64,000 bases of DNA from JACPLA01 sp964602055 (GTDB lineage Bacteria; Bacteroidota; Ignavibacteria; UBA10030): the NCBI GenBank assembly GCA_964602055.1, contig CAZRPU010000005.1:1-64000 (forward strand), written 5' to 3'. Below, in pieces: positions 17,605-26,700 of this stretch. The notes under the pieces are model-generated. The model saw nothing but the letters and a program-made list of their open reading frames with translations. It was not told where the DNA came from and did not search any database. Numbering within the stretch: position 1 is the stretch's first letter; each line of letters opens with the position of its first letter. A program made the translations under genes and the position numbers.

Positions 17605-18363
17605 TCAGGACAAGGTTCGAGGCAAGGCCCGCCTCGCCTCCGCAAGCTGCTCCCTGGTGTTGACGCCCCTGATTTCATCGGGGTGTGGAGCTTTCAAGGC
17701 AGAGACCACCCAGTGATGCCTCCAGAAATACTCGAAGACATCGGTGAGGTAGTATTCGTTCTGCACATTGTGCGGCTTGATATGCTTCAACCCGTCAAAA
17801 AGTTTTTCCCTGTCAAACACATAAATGCCGGAGTTGATTTCGCGCACGAGCAGCTCCTCCGGCGAAGCATCTCTGTGCTCGACGATCTTCTTGACGGAAT
17901 GATCACGGTTCCTGATGATGCGGCCGTATCCCGAAGGATCATCCAATTCCGCCGTCAGGATTGTGGCGACTGCTTTGGTCTTTCGATGAAACCCGATCAA
18001 CTGATCGATGGTCGTGTGCCGGAGCAACGGAACATCCCCCGACAAAACGAGGACATTTCCCGAAAAGCCCTCCAACGCAGCTTCCGTTTGCATGACCGCG
18101 TGGCCCGTTCCGAGCTGCTCTGCCTGCGTAACGCATGCGGCCTCGGGGAAATGGTCCCTCACGTAGCGCTCAACCGCTTCGCGCTGAAAACCCACGATGG
18201 GGAGAATCTTTGCCGCTTTCAGCTCGACGGCAAGACTCAAGACATAGTGTAGCATCGGTTTCCCTTCAAGCTCCACCATCACTTTCGCCCGACTGTCGTC
18301 CTTCATGCGCGTACCTTTCCCGGCAGCCATGATGACGACGGCAAGATGTGTATGGGTTTTCAT
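17605..18363 (-). CDS. Sugar nucleotidyltransferase, GlmU uridyltransferase-domain only
   Basis: A 252-residue protein matching the N-terminal pyrophosphorylase domain of GlmU: MAAGKGTRMKDDSRAKVM, TQAEQLGTGHAVMQT, VLSGDVPLL, NVQNEYYLTDVF. Bifunctional GlmU is about 450 residues, with a left-handed beta-helix acetyltransferase domain; that domain is entirely missing. It would make UDP-GlcNAc (or another NDP-sugar) from UTP and a sugar-1-phosphate. It could serve envelope polysaccharide or peptidoglycan synthesis if the acetyltransferase is encoded elsewhere. It is the last gene of the run that starts at sprA and overlaps panC by four bases. Confidence 0.87.
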   Translation of the reverse strand: MKTHTHLAVVIMAAGKGTRMKDDSRAKVMVELEGKPMLHYVLSLAVELKAAKILPIVGFQREAVERYVRDHFPEAACVTQAEQLGTGHAVMQTEAALEGFSGNVLVLSGDVPLLRHTTIDQLIGFHRKTKAVATILTAELDDPSGYGRIIRNRDHSVKKIVEHRDASPEELLVREINSGIYVFDREKLFDGLKHIKPHNVQNEYYLTDVFEYFWRHHWVVSALKAPHPDEIRGVNTREQLAEARRALPRTLS

Positions 18364-19220
18364 TTCCTTGGTTCCAGAGAAACAAGCATGTTGTCAATGA
18401 GCCTCGTGGCGCCGAATCGCACCGCCAGAAGAATGAGAACCGCACTGCCTGCCGGCCTTTCAACTTCCCGAAACGTCGCAGGATCGACGAATGCCACGTA
18501 GTCGATGTGTGAGGGAGAAGCGGCTTCAAGGATCCGGAACATGCCGTCTCTGATCACCTGAAGATCCCGTTCCCCTTTCCCGAGGAGCTCCGAAGCTTTC
18601 GCAAGAGCTTTGGAGAGAGACCTTGCATTTTCCCGCTCCTGAGCATTGAGGTACGCGTTACGGGAGCTCTTCGCCAGCCCGTCGCTTTCCCGAACAATGG
18701 GTCCTGCAAGGACTTCAACGTCAAAATTCAAATCACGCACCATGGCCCGGACGATAAACAGCTGCTGCGCATCTTTTTTTCCAAAAACCGCAACATGGGG
18801 TTTCACGGCGTTGAACAGCTTGGCAACAATCGTGGTGACGCCCTGAAAATGCGTGGGACGAACCTTGCCCTCGAGCGTCTGCGCAACGTCATTTGTGACA
18901 ACGTACGTCAAAAAATCTGCTGGGTACATTTCGTCCGCTTCGGGATAAAAAAGGATGCCGGCACCCCCATCGCGGGCGAGCCGCTCGTCGGTCACGGGGT
19001 CGCGCGGGTAGCGGCGGTAATCTTCGTTGGGCCCGAATTGCGTTGGATTCACAAATATCGAGAGGATAACGATATCGGCATGGGCCTTCGCAAGGGTCAC
19101 AAGGCTCAGATGCCCTTCATGCAGAGCCCCCATGGTCGGAACGAGCGCTATTCGCTTACCGGACTGCCGGAGCTGTTCGGCCCTGGCCTGCATCTGCGAA
19201 ACCGTTCTGAGAATCTCCAT
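18360..19220 (-). CDS. panC: Pantothenate synthetase
   Basis: A 286-residue enzyme that joins pantoate and beta-alanine with ATP in the cytoplasm, a step of coenzyme A synthesis. It shows the HIGH-type nucleotidyl motif in VPTMGALHEGHLSLV, SIFVNPTQFGPNEDYRRYPR, HFQGVTTIVAKLFN and GKKDAQQLFIVRAM. Length is standard. Its ATG and the arginase stop share one base, and its own stop overlaps the next gene. Confidence 0.96.
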   Translation of the reverse strand: MEILRTVSQMQARAEQLRQSGKRIALVPTMGALHEGHLSLVTLAKAHADIVILSIFVNPTQFGPNEDYRRYPRDPVTDERLARDGGAGILFYPEADEMYPADFLTYVVTNDVAQTLEGKVRPTHFQGVTTIVAKLFNAVKPHVAVFGKKDAQQLFIVRAMVRDLNFDVEVLAGPIVRESDGLAKSSRNAYLNAQERENARSLSKALAKASELLGKGERDLQVIRDGMFRILEAASPSHIDYVAFVDPATFREVERPAGSAVLILLAVRFGATRLIDNMLVSLEPRK

Positions 19221-20122
19221 CAGAGAATTTTCTTGCCGAATCCCGATTGGATGAGTTCAACGGCAAATTCCGCCGACTGATTGCGGTTGTCGAGAATCGG
19301 GTTCACCTCGACGATCTCGAGCGAGGTCATCTTGCCGGATTCGTTGAGGGTCTCCATGATGAGGTGTGCTTCGCGGTAATTGAGGCCCCCTTTGACCGGC
19401 GTTCCGACGCCGGGCGCCACCTGCGGATCAACGCCGTCGAGATCGAAACTCACGTGAAGAAAGTCGCAGTCCCGGAGTTTTCTCAGCGCCCGGCCCATGA
19501 TCGCCGACATTCCGTGCTTGTCGATTTCCTCCATCGTGAAGATGTTGATCCCCGATTGCCTGATGAACTTCCTCTCCCCGTCGTCGAGATCTCTCGTACC
19601 CACGAGGACCACATTCTTCGGTTCCAGTTTCTTGAAGTCGCCTCCCACCGAAGTCAGCTCGATGGCGCCGACGCCAATGGCGGCGGCCATCGGCATCCCG
19701 TGAATGTTGCCGGAAGGCGTTGTTTCTGGGGTATTCAGGTCGCCGTGCGCGTCGATCCAGAGAACACCGAGACGTTTCTTGTTCTTGCGGCAGTGCGCCG
19801 CAACACCCGCGATGGTGCCGATGGCGATGGAATGGTCACCGCCGAGCACGAGGGGAAAAGCTTCCGATGACATCGCACGTTCGACCTTCCCCGAGAGAAG
19901 GGTGCAGACGCGGACAATTTCCGGAAGATACTTGAGCTTCTCGTTTCGTATCCGCTGCTGTTCGGGGGCCTTGATGGGAATGTCACCCTCGTCGACGACG
20001 GAGTGACCGAGGTGGGTCAGTTTATCGTGGACGCCGGCAATGCGTATGGCAGAGGGTCCCATGTCCACGCCGCGTCGTCCGGCGCCAAGGTCCATGGGTA
20101 CTCCGAGAATATGAATCTTCAT
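19220..20122 (-). CDS. rocF: Arginase (ureohydrolase family)
   Basis: A 300-residue manganese ureohydrolase, probably converting arginine to ornithine and urea. Metal-binding motifs are all present: GGDHSIAIGT, WIDAHGDLNTPETTPSGNIHG and SFDLDGVDPQVAPGVGTPV. The SGNIHGMPMA loop and N-terminal GVDMGPSAIR favour arginase over agmatinase. It lies 10 bases after accD and just before panC. The link to those genes is not biochemical in any obvious way. Confidence 0.92.
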   Translation of the reverse strand: MKIHILGVPMDLGAGRRGVDMGPSAIRIAGVHDKLTHLGHSVVDEGDIPIKAPEQQRIRNEKLKYLPEIVRVCTLLSGKVERAMSSEAFPLVLGGDHSIAIGTIAGVAAHCRKNKKRLGVLWIDAHGDLNTPETTPSGNIHGMPMAAAIGVGAIELTSVGGDFKKLEPKNVVLVGTRDLDDGERKFIRQSGINIFTMEEIDKHGMSAIMGRALRKLRDCDFLHVSFDLDGVDPQVAPGVGTPVKGGLNYREAHLIMETLNESGKMTSLEIVEVNPILDNRNQSAEFAVELIQSGFGKKIL

Positions 20123-20132
20123 ACATTGGTGG

Positions 20133-20975
20133 CTAGTTTGCCAGAAGGTTGAGGAGCTTCGTGACCGTTTCCTTCATGTCCTTCCGATGAATGACAAGGT
20201 CCACAAAACCCTTCTCCATGAGGAATTCTGAACGCTGAAAGCCTTTCGGCAGGTCCTTCCCGATGGTTTGCTTGATGACGCGCGGACCGGCAAAGCCGAT
20301 CAACGCTCCCGGTTCTGCGATGTTGATGTCCCCCAGCATGGCGTAGCTTGCGGTTACCCCTCCCGTCGTGGGATCGGTCATGAGCGACAGGTAGGGAATC
20401 CCCGCATCGGAAAGCTGCGCGAGCTTTGCGCTCGTCTTCGCCAGCTGCATGAGCGAGAGCGCCGCCTCCATCATCCGGGCTCCTCCGCTCGAGGAAACAA
20501 TGATCATGGGACGCTTCGTCTTGAGGGCTTTGTCAATGGCCCTGGCGATCTTCTCCCCGACCACCGAACCCATGCTGCCTCCGATAAAGCCGAAATCCAT
20601 GCAGGCGATGACGATCGGAATCTTGTTGATCTTTCCGGTCCCCGTCCGCACCGCATCGTTCAGCCCGGTCTTTTTCATCGTTTCCTTCAGCCTGTCCTCA
20701 TATCGCTTCGTATCGACAAAATTCAGGGGATCGGTGGATTGAAGCTTCTTGTCGAGCTCGCTGAAGGACCCTTCGTCGAGAAGGAGGGCGAAATAATCCT
20801 TGCTCCCGATGCGGAAATGGTACGAGCATTTCGGGCAGGTGAAGAGATTTTGTTCGAGCTGTTTCCTGTGGATGATCTCGCCGCAGTCGGCGCATTTGGT
20901 CCACAAACCGTCCGGCGTTTCCTTTTTCTGCCCTTCTGATTGAATATTCTCTTTCGATCGTCGAAACCAAGCCAT
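20133..20975 (-). CDS. accD: Acetyl-CoA carboxylase carboxyltransferase subunit beta
   Basis: A 280-residue subunit that, with AccA, transfers the carboxyl group from carboxybiotin to acetyl-CoA to give malonyl-CoA for fatty acid synthesis. The N-terminal zinc ribbon cysteines are at about C28, C31, C47 and C50. The crotonase-like core follows (MDFGFIGGSMGSVVGEKIARA, SSSGGARMMEAALSLMQ, PTTGGVTASYAMLGD, EPGALIGFAGPRVI). AccA is not in the window. It lies between tsaB and the arginase gene. Confidence 0.97.
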   Translation of the reverse strand: MAWFRRSKENIQSEGQKKETPDGLWTKCADCGEIIHRKQLEQNLFTCPKCSYHFRIGSKDYFALLLDEGSFSELDKKLQSTDPLNFVDTKRYEDRLKETMKKTGLNDAVRTGTGKINKIPIVIACMDFGFIGGSMGSVVGEKIARAIDKALKTKRPMIIVSSSGGARMMEAALSLMQLAKTSAKLAQLSDAGIPYLSLMTDPTTGGVTASYAMLGDINIAEPGALIGFAGPRVIKQTIGKDLPKGFQRSEFLMEKGFVDLVIHRKDMKETVTKLLNLLAN

Positions 20976-20990
20976 AGTCGCTCCTTCGCC

Positions 20991-21680
20991 TCACACCGCA
21001 GAGGTTTTTCCGACAACGATGAAATCTTTCAGGTACATCGGCTCAACGGACCCGACATCCGCGAATGCGCCCTCCGCTGCACAGTTCCGGCCGAGGTGCG
21101 CAACAATGTCTCCCCGGCAGAAATCCCTGACGTCCCTGACGATGGGCCTTTTCCCCTTCATCCCCCCCGGGAAAGCCTCCTGCCAGTCCGTTACCAGAAT
21201 GTCGGGCGGCTCCCGGGCAATCTCTTTTGTTATCTCCGCAATCGAGACGAGCGTCGGCCTGGCGCTCGTTCCTGCGGGCCGGAGCCCTTTTTCTGACCGT
21301 CCTCTGTAAAAATCCCCTTTTTTCGCGTCTAATGCCACTAGAATATTCCCGGCGTCCGGTTCCGACCTTCGAACGGCTTCCTGAATTGCATCAAACGTCG
21401 GAATCGTCACGAGCGGAACATCCCACGCATAGCATAATCCTTTTGCGGTGCTCAAGCCGACCCTCAGACCCGTGAAAGAGCCCGGCCCGATCGACACTGC
21501 CACGGCGTCGGGCCTGCCGTTCCGGACGCGGGCTTCGTGAAGGAGAGAACGAACAAGCGTGAGGATTTTTTCCGAATGCGCCCTCTGTTCCACAATCCTC
21601 TTCTCGAGCAGAGGCTTTTCCTCTTCTGCGATGCCGACGGAACAGACTTCTGTTGAGGTCTCGATTCCGAGGACGGTCAT
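20991..21680 (-). CDS. tsaB: tRNA threonylcarbamoyladenosine biosynthesis protein TsaB
   Basis: A 229-residue ASKHA-fold protein. TsaB forms the TsaBDE complex that places t6A at position 37 of ANN-decoding tRNAs. Motifs are VLGIETSTEVCSVGI, RAHSEKILTLVRSLL and AVSIGPGSFTGLRVGLSTAKGL. Its start overlaps the tsaE stop by four bases, so two partners of one complex are translationally coupled. Confidence 0.95.
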   Translation of the reverse strand: MTVLGIETSTEVCSVGIAEEEKPLLEKRIVEQRAHSEKILTLVRSLLHEARVRNGRPDAVAVSIGPGSFTGLRVGLSTAKGLCYAWDVPLVTIPTFDAIQEAVRRSEPDAGNILVALDAKKGDFYRGRSEKGLRPAGTSARPTLVSIAEITKEIAREPPDILVTDWQEAFPGGMKGKRPIVRDVRDFCRGDIVAHLGRNCAAEGAFADVGSVEPMYLKDFIVVGKTSAV

Positions 21681-22162
21681 TGCCGCATCCCTCCCCGGTG
21701 TTCTTCTGCAGCATGTTCATCCATGCCGATTTTCTCCACGGCGATGTGCCTCTCCCCCTCTTCCTCTCCGAAGAGAATTGTCACGTCGTACCGCTGCTCG
21801 GGCAGGAGCGGACCCAGCCGTTCTCCCCATTCGACCACGCTGATGCCATCCCCAAAAAGGAATTCCTCATAGCCCAGGTCATAGATTTCATCCGCGGACT
21901 GAACCCGGTAGAGATCGAAATGAAAAATAAAGAGCGGCTTCCCTGACCGTTCGATGCCGCTGTATCGGTTCAGAATGACGAACGTCGGGCTTGTCACGGG
22001 CTCCCGGACGCTGAGCGCCTCGCACAATCCCTTGACGAACTGCGTCTTGCCCGCGCCAAGATCCCCGTAGAGTGCGACGACATCTCCGCGGCGAAGCGTC
22101 TCCGCCATTGCACGGGCGACGTCGCGCGTCTCCTGCTCCGATGTCGTGCGCGTCGGCATCAT
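21677..22162 (-). CDS. tsaE: tRNA threonylcarbamoyladenosine biosynthesis ATPase TsaE
   Basis: A 161-residue P-loop ATPase of the t6A complex. The ATG at 22162 overlaps the porX stop by four bases; longer in-frame forms read through porX in another frame and are not credible. It shows GDVVALYGDLGAGKTQFVKGL (Walker A), TSPTFVILNRY, FHFDLYRVQSADEIYDLGYEE and VVEWGERL. The C-terminal tail is His/Glu rich. Placement next to porX is, as I recall, also seen in Flavobacteriia. Confidence 0.95.
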   Translation of the reverse strand: MMPTRTTSEQETRDVARAMAETLRRGDVVALYGDLGAGKTQFVKGLCEALSVREPVTSPTFVILNRYSGIERSGKPLFIFHFDLYRVQSADEIYDLGYEEFLFGDGISVVEWGERLGPLLPEQRYDVTILFGEEEGERHIAVEKIGMDEHAAEEHRGGMRQ

Positions 22163-23730
22163 GACACCCTGGAAGTGAGCGTGACCACGGGGAGGATCAT
22201 CTCTTCCATCGAGATTCCTCCGTGCTGAAAGCTGTCCCGGTACTGGCTCAGGTATTTGTGGTAGTCCGTCGGATAGAGAAAGAAGTAATCCTCCTTCGCC
22301 AGGACATAATTGGTCGTGACACTCCCGCGGGGGAGCTTGTAGTCTGCCGGGTCCTTGACAAAGATTGCCTGCCGTTCGTCGATCTTCAGGTTCCGCCCGA
22401 ACTTGTAGCGGAGGTTGGTGGATGCTTCCCTGTCTCCGATGATCTTCGAGCCGCGGAGGCACCGGACGCTGCCGTGATCGGTCGTGAGGACCACGGTCAC
22501 GCGCGGCTGCTGCGAAAGCGTCCTCAGCATTCCCAGGAGGGAAGAGTGCTGGAACCAGGAGAGGGTCAGCGACCGATATGCCGCTTCGTCGGGGGCAATC
22601 TCTTTCAGGAGAGGCGAATCCGACCTTCCGTGCGCGAGCATGTCGACAAAATTCACCACGATGGCGGTCAACTGGCCGTTGAGATAAGACAGGATGTTAT
22701 TTTCGATCTGACGGCCGAACTCCGCGTCAAGGATCTTGACGTATTTGGACGGCGGCTGCAGCCGGACGTTCCTCCGTTCCAGGAACTTGTCCAGCAGCAG
22801 ATGTTCCTGCCTGTTGCGGCTGTTTTCATCGTCTTCTCCCGCCTCCCACACCTCAGGGTACCGTTTTTCGATTTCGGCCGGAAAAAGCCCGCTGAAGATG
22901 GCGTTGCGGGAATAGGGCGTCGCCGTCGGGAGGATACTATAATAGTAGTCCTTTTCAATAGTGAACATCGGGCCCAGAAGCCGTTCAAACATGATCCACT
23001 GGTCCAGACGGAGGCAATCGACCACGAAGAGAAAGACTGTCCGCTGGTCGGAAAGGCGCGGGAGAACATAACGATCGAGGATATCCACGGACAGGCACGG
23101 CCTCTGGTCGGGAGCGCTCGAAATCCACGAACGGTACTGCCGTTCGACGAATTTGCCGAACTCGACGTTACATTCCCGTTTCTGATCGAGCAGTGTCTGG
23201 CGCAAATCGAGCTCCGGATGCTCATCCAGTTCCATGTCCCAACCCGTCAGTTTGACGTATAATTCAGTCCACTCACGCGGATCTAGGGGATTCATGAGCA
23301 TGCGCGTGATCTGCTGGAATTCCTGCGCATAGTCTCTCGAAACTATTTCGCGTGTGATTTTCTTTGCTTCGAGGATCTTCTTTACTGAGAGGAGAATCTG
23401 GCTTGGATTGACCGGCTTCGTGAGATAATCGCTGATCTTGCTTCCGATGGCCTCTTCCATGAGGCTTTCGGCCTCATTCTTGGTGATCATGACGACGGGG
23501 AGCGAAGGAACGATCTCCTTGATGAGCGCCAGGGTCTGCAATCCTCCCATGCCGGGCATCATTTCATCGAGGAAGACGAGGTCAAACGGCTCATCGCGGA
23601 CTTTCTCGACGGCATCTTCGCCGTTGGCCGCCGTATCCACCGCATATCCTTTCTCGCGCAGGAGCGTGACGTGGGCCCTCAACAGGTCTATTTCGTCGTC
23701 CACCCAGAGAATTTTCTTCGGTACGGTCAT
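22159..23730 (-). CDS. porX: PorX-type response regulator with PglZ domain (type IX secretion regulator)
   Basis: A 523-residue protein with a CheY-like receiver (residues 1-120; phosphoacceptor D55 in LVFLDEMMPG, T83, K105). A linker follows, then a PglZ alkaline-phosphatase-superfamily domain (about 225-520). Visible candidate metal/active-site residues are D238 in VVDCLR, T269/T271 in LPTATPYSRNA, D363 and H367 in FVDMLAHGRSD, D418-H419 in LTTDHG, and H503 in FQHGG. PorX works with the kinase PorY and sigma factor SigP to control T9SS genes in Porphyromonas (family knowledge). It lies 46 bases downstream of sprA, which supports the assignment. No PorY is in the window. Confidence 0.9.
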   Translation of the reverse strand: MTVPKKILWVDDEIDLLRAHVTLLREKGYAVDTAANGEDAVEKVRDEPFDLVFLDEMMPGMGGLQTLALIKEIVPSLPVVMITKNEAESLMEEAIGSKISDYLTKPVNPSQILLSVKKILEAKKITREIVSRDYAQEFQQITRMLMNPLDPREWTELYVKLTGWDMELDEHPELDLRQTLLDQKRECNVEFGKFVERQYRSWISSAPDQRPCLSVDILDRYVLPRLSDQRTVFLFVVDCLRLDQWIMFERLLGPMFTIEKDYYYSILPTATPYSRNAIFSGLFPAEIEKRYPEVWEAGEDDENSRNRQEHLLLDKFLERRNVRLQPPSKYVKILDAEFGRQIENNILSYLNGQLTAIVVNFVDMLAHGRSDSPLLKEIAPDEAAYRSLTLSWFQHSSLLGMLRTLSQQPRVTVVLTTDHGSVRCLRGSKIIGDREASTNLRYKFGRNLKIDERQAIFVKDPADYKLPRGSVTTNYVLAKEDYFFLYPTDYHKYLSQYRDSFQHGGISMEEMILPVVTLTSRVS

Positions 23731-23776
23731 GGAAAAAACTTAGCCAGAATTGGTTCGAGAAGCAACGCAGGGAACA

Positions 23777-26700
23777 CTACTGGATCTGCACTCTGATGTC
23801 GAGTCCGCCCTCGTTGATGGTGGAACCCGGTATCCGCGAGCCTCCGGCATCGGGTTTCAACTTCGAATACTTGTAGTAGATGGACGCCGTGACGCGGGCG
23901 CTCAGGATGTACCGGATGCGCGGTTCCATGCTTGTGCGGATGGTCCCTTCAAGAGGCTCGCCGTCTTTCTTGAAGATTTTTTTGAAGTCGAAAACGCGCC
24001 TGTTGTTTTTGGAATGACTGTAGGAAAAGCTGATGTCGAGATCGTTGGAAAGAGAGAGGCCGAACAGTGGAAGCTCGAACCCGGACCTGCTGTATGTCGC
24101 CGAAATATTGATGTCCGTCGTGTTAGTTTCGGTAATGTTCTGCACAATGGGAGCCAGGTCGGTTGTCGTCGACGTCCCGTAGCGGACGTTGGCGGAGAGG
24201 TTTCCCTTGCCGATGAGCTTGAACATGACGCTGAGACCGACCAGAGGCGAGAAGGACTGCGTGACTTGTTCGCTCTCCGTCACTTCCACCCCCGTAGTGG
24301 TCAATCGCCACCGGCGTCGGAAGGAAGATGTGTACGCATGATCGAGCGAGACGCGCGAGGCGAAGCTACTGAAGAGTTCCATCTTTTCAAGGCCGTCCCA
24401 TCGGAAAGACCAGTTGGGGCGGGGCATAATGGAGCTGATCAGTTTGGTGGAAACCGGCAAGGCTTCCATTCCCTCTTCGAACGCCTGAAGAAGCTTCAGG
24501 TCATCGCTTCGCTGGTCGGTCGGCGTGCCTTTGAACCTCTCGTAGCGTTTGTTGACGTCTTCGATTCCCGTCTTAAACAGTTTGAAGATGAAGGTATTCG
24601 GAAACGTCACATAACTGCGGGTCATGTCGCCGCTCGTTGTCCTGCTCACTTCGGTGGGAACCCCGAGCGAATCCGTCCTTACCGTCCGGTTGAGATTGTG
24701 CGACCATTGAAGGTTCCAGGTAAAGCGCAGAGTAGCCCCCTCCCAGAGACTGCGCGAGGTCGACATGTTGACGGAATTACTCTGGCTAAAGACGTCCGTC
24801 AGGTTTCCCCTGGGAGCGCGAAGGCCTGGAACGGTGTAGCCCGTGACAAAAGGAAATGTGGCCCTGGTCTTCAGCACAACCCTTCCATGAGGATCGGATG
24901 ATAGTCCCAGCTGGTACAGCAGTGAAGGGCCGTTCTCATCGAGTGATCCCTGAACAAAGGGAACGCGTCCGAAGAGATTGAGAAATCCCGGCCTCCCGAG
25001 GATGCCGTTATTGCGAATGGAATTGGTTTGCTGGAAGGTGATGTTCAGGCGATCCCAGTCAAAGAACGGAGCTTTGAACAGTACCCGGCTCAGGGCGTCC
25101 AGCCGTTCACCCAGAGACGGGGGAAGAGCAGCCCCGGTGGAATCGACACGGGGCTTTTTCGGCAGGGTCTGGCTCGACCATATGTTGTCAGCAATGGTCT
25201 TGAGATTAACGTCCAAAGTGCCGCTCACGTTTGCGGTCGCGGAAGCACTTTTGCCGAGAGCGCCGGCCTGAAGATTATTCTGCCAGTCATAGCGGCTCGA
25301 GTAACGCACCGTGGGACCGAAGATTTGATTGAGCTTGAGAAACGTCGGCACGGCGGGCTTCGTGCCGATGGAAATGTTCTGGCCGTAGGAGAGGTCCACG
25401 CCGAAGTCGATGAGCCTGCTGCCGCCGAACATGTCGCCCAGGATATCGCCGAGCGATCGCTGCCGACCAAGCCTATCCACTTCCAGATGGACGAGGCTGC
25501 TGGCAATGTCGAGTGTGTAGTCAACCGATGGGCTCAAGAGCCCTCCTTCGACCACGCGCCAGCTGAAGGCCAGTTGTCTCGATGAGACGAAGTTGCGCCC
25601 GATGGGTTTTTTCTGCGTTTGGTACCGCGCCTTCTCATGCGTCTGCGACCTGGTGAGAGCGGCGGTGACGTTGATATTCCGGGGCAGGAAATAGAACTTG
25701 GCTTTTTTCCACGGACTTAAGAGAAAGAACTCGCCGATCTCGGTGAAAGGCTCCAGATACGTGCTTTCGCTGAACTGAAGATTGTAGCCGAAGCGAAAAC
25801 TCCACGACCATTGCTGGAAAAACTCCGTCGTCGGGCTTCTGCGCTTCATGTTTGTGAAGGAATAGGCAAAATTCATGCGATTGATCGTTTCTGTCACGAG
25901 CCAAGTAGACGAGGGAATGCTGAGCTTCAGAACCGGCAGCGCATATGTTTCCGTCACGTTGAGCGACCGGCTTTCCTGCCGGATTTTCTGTGCGGAGTGC
26001 TCCGCTTCCGCTTCGGGCATTCCACGCTCAAGAGCGATCGCTTTCGTCCGGTCGGCAGCTTCCTCAACCAGGATATCGGTGCCGGGAACATACCGTGGAT
26101 TCTGCATGCCTTCCACGTGCGAGTATGTGAGCGAAAGCTGGGAGCCGATCCAGTCATCGGGAAGAAATTTCTCGAACGCGATGCTCGAAGCAAGGGTCCA
26201 GCTGCGGTCGCTGTTCCGCGTGCCAAACCGTTCTTCCAGGCCGTGGAAGAAGGGATTTCTTTGCGTCACGCCAATATTGATGCTGGCTATATCCGCGAGG
26301 CGAATCCCTGTATCGAACCTGTAGGCCCATCCCGGAGTGTCGTCCACGTCGGTGAGTCGCAGCTCGTTCACCCAAATTTCGCCCGTAACGCTCGTGCTTC
26401 CTTTGCCCTGCGGATTCATGACCCCGATTTCGAGATACCGGACGTTCGTCAGTGCCGGCTGGCCCAGCACCCTGTACACCGCCCCCGGCGCTCCGCCCGG
26501 TACGAGGACGGGCCGGCTGAGCACCCCGACGGTATCCCTCCCCAGCTTGAGGGCTGTGACGTCCTCGAACCGGATGGTTATTTCATTTTCCACCGCCCAT
26601 CCGGGGCGGAGTGGCGCGCGATACTCATAATAGTTCAGTGAATCGGCCCCGAACCGAAAGAAGAACTCAACGTCGTAGTTGGTGGTATCCACGAAATTCA

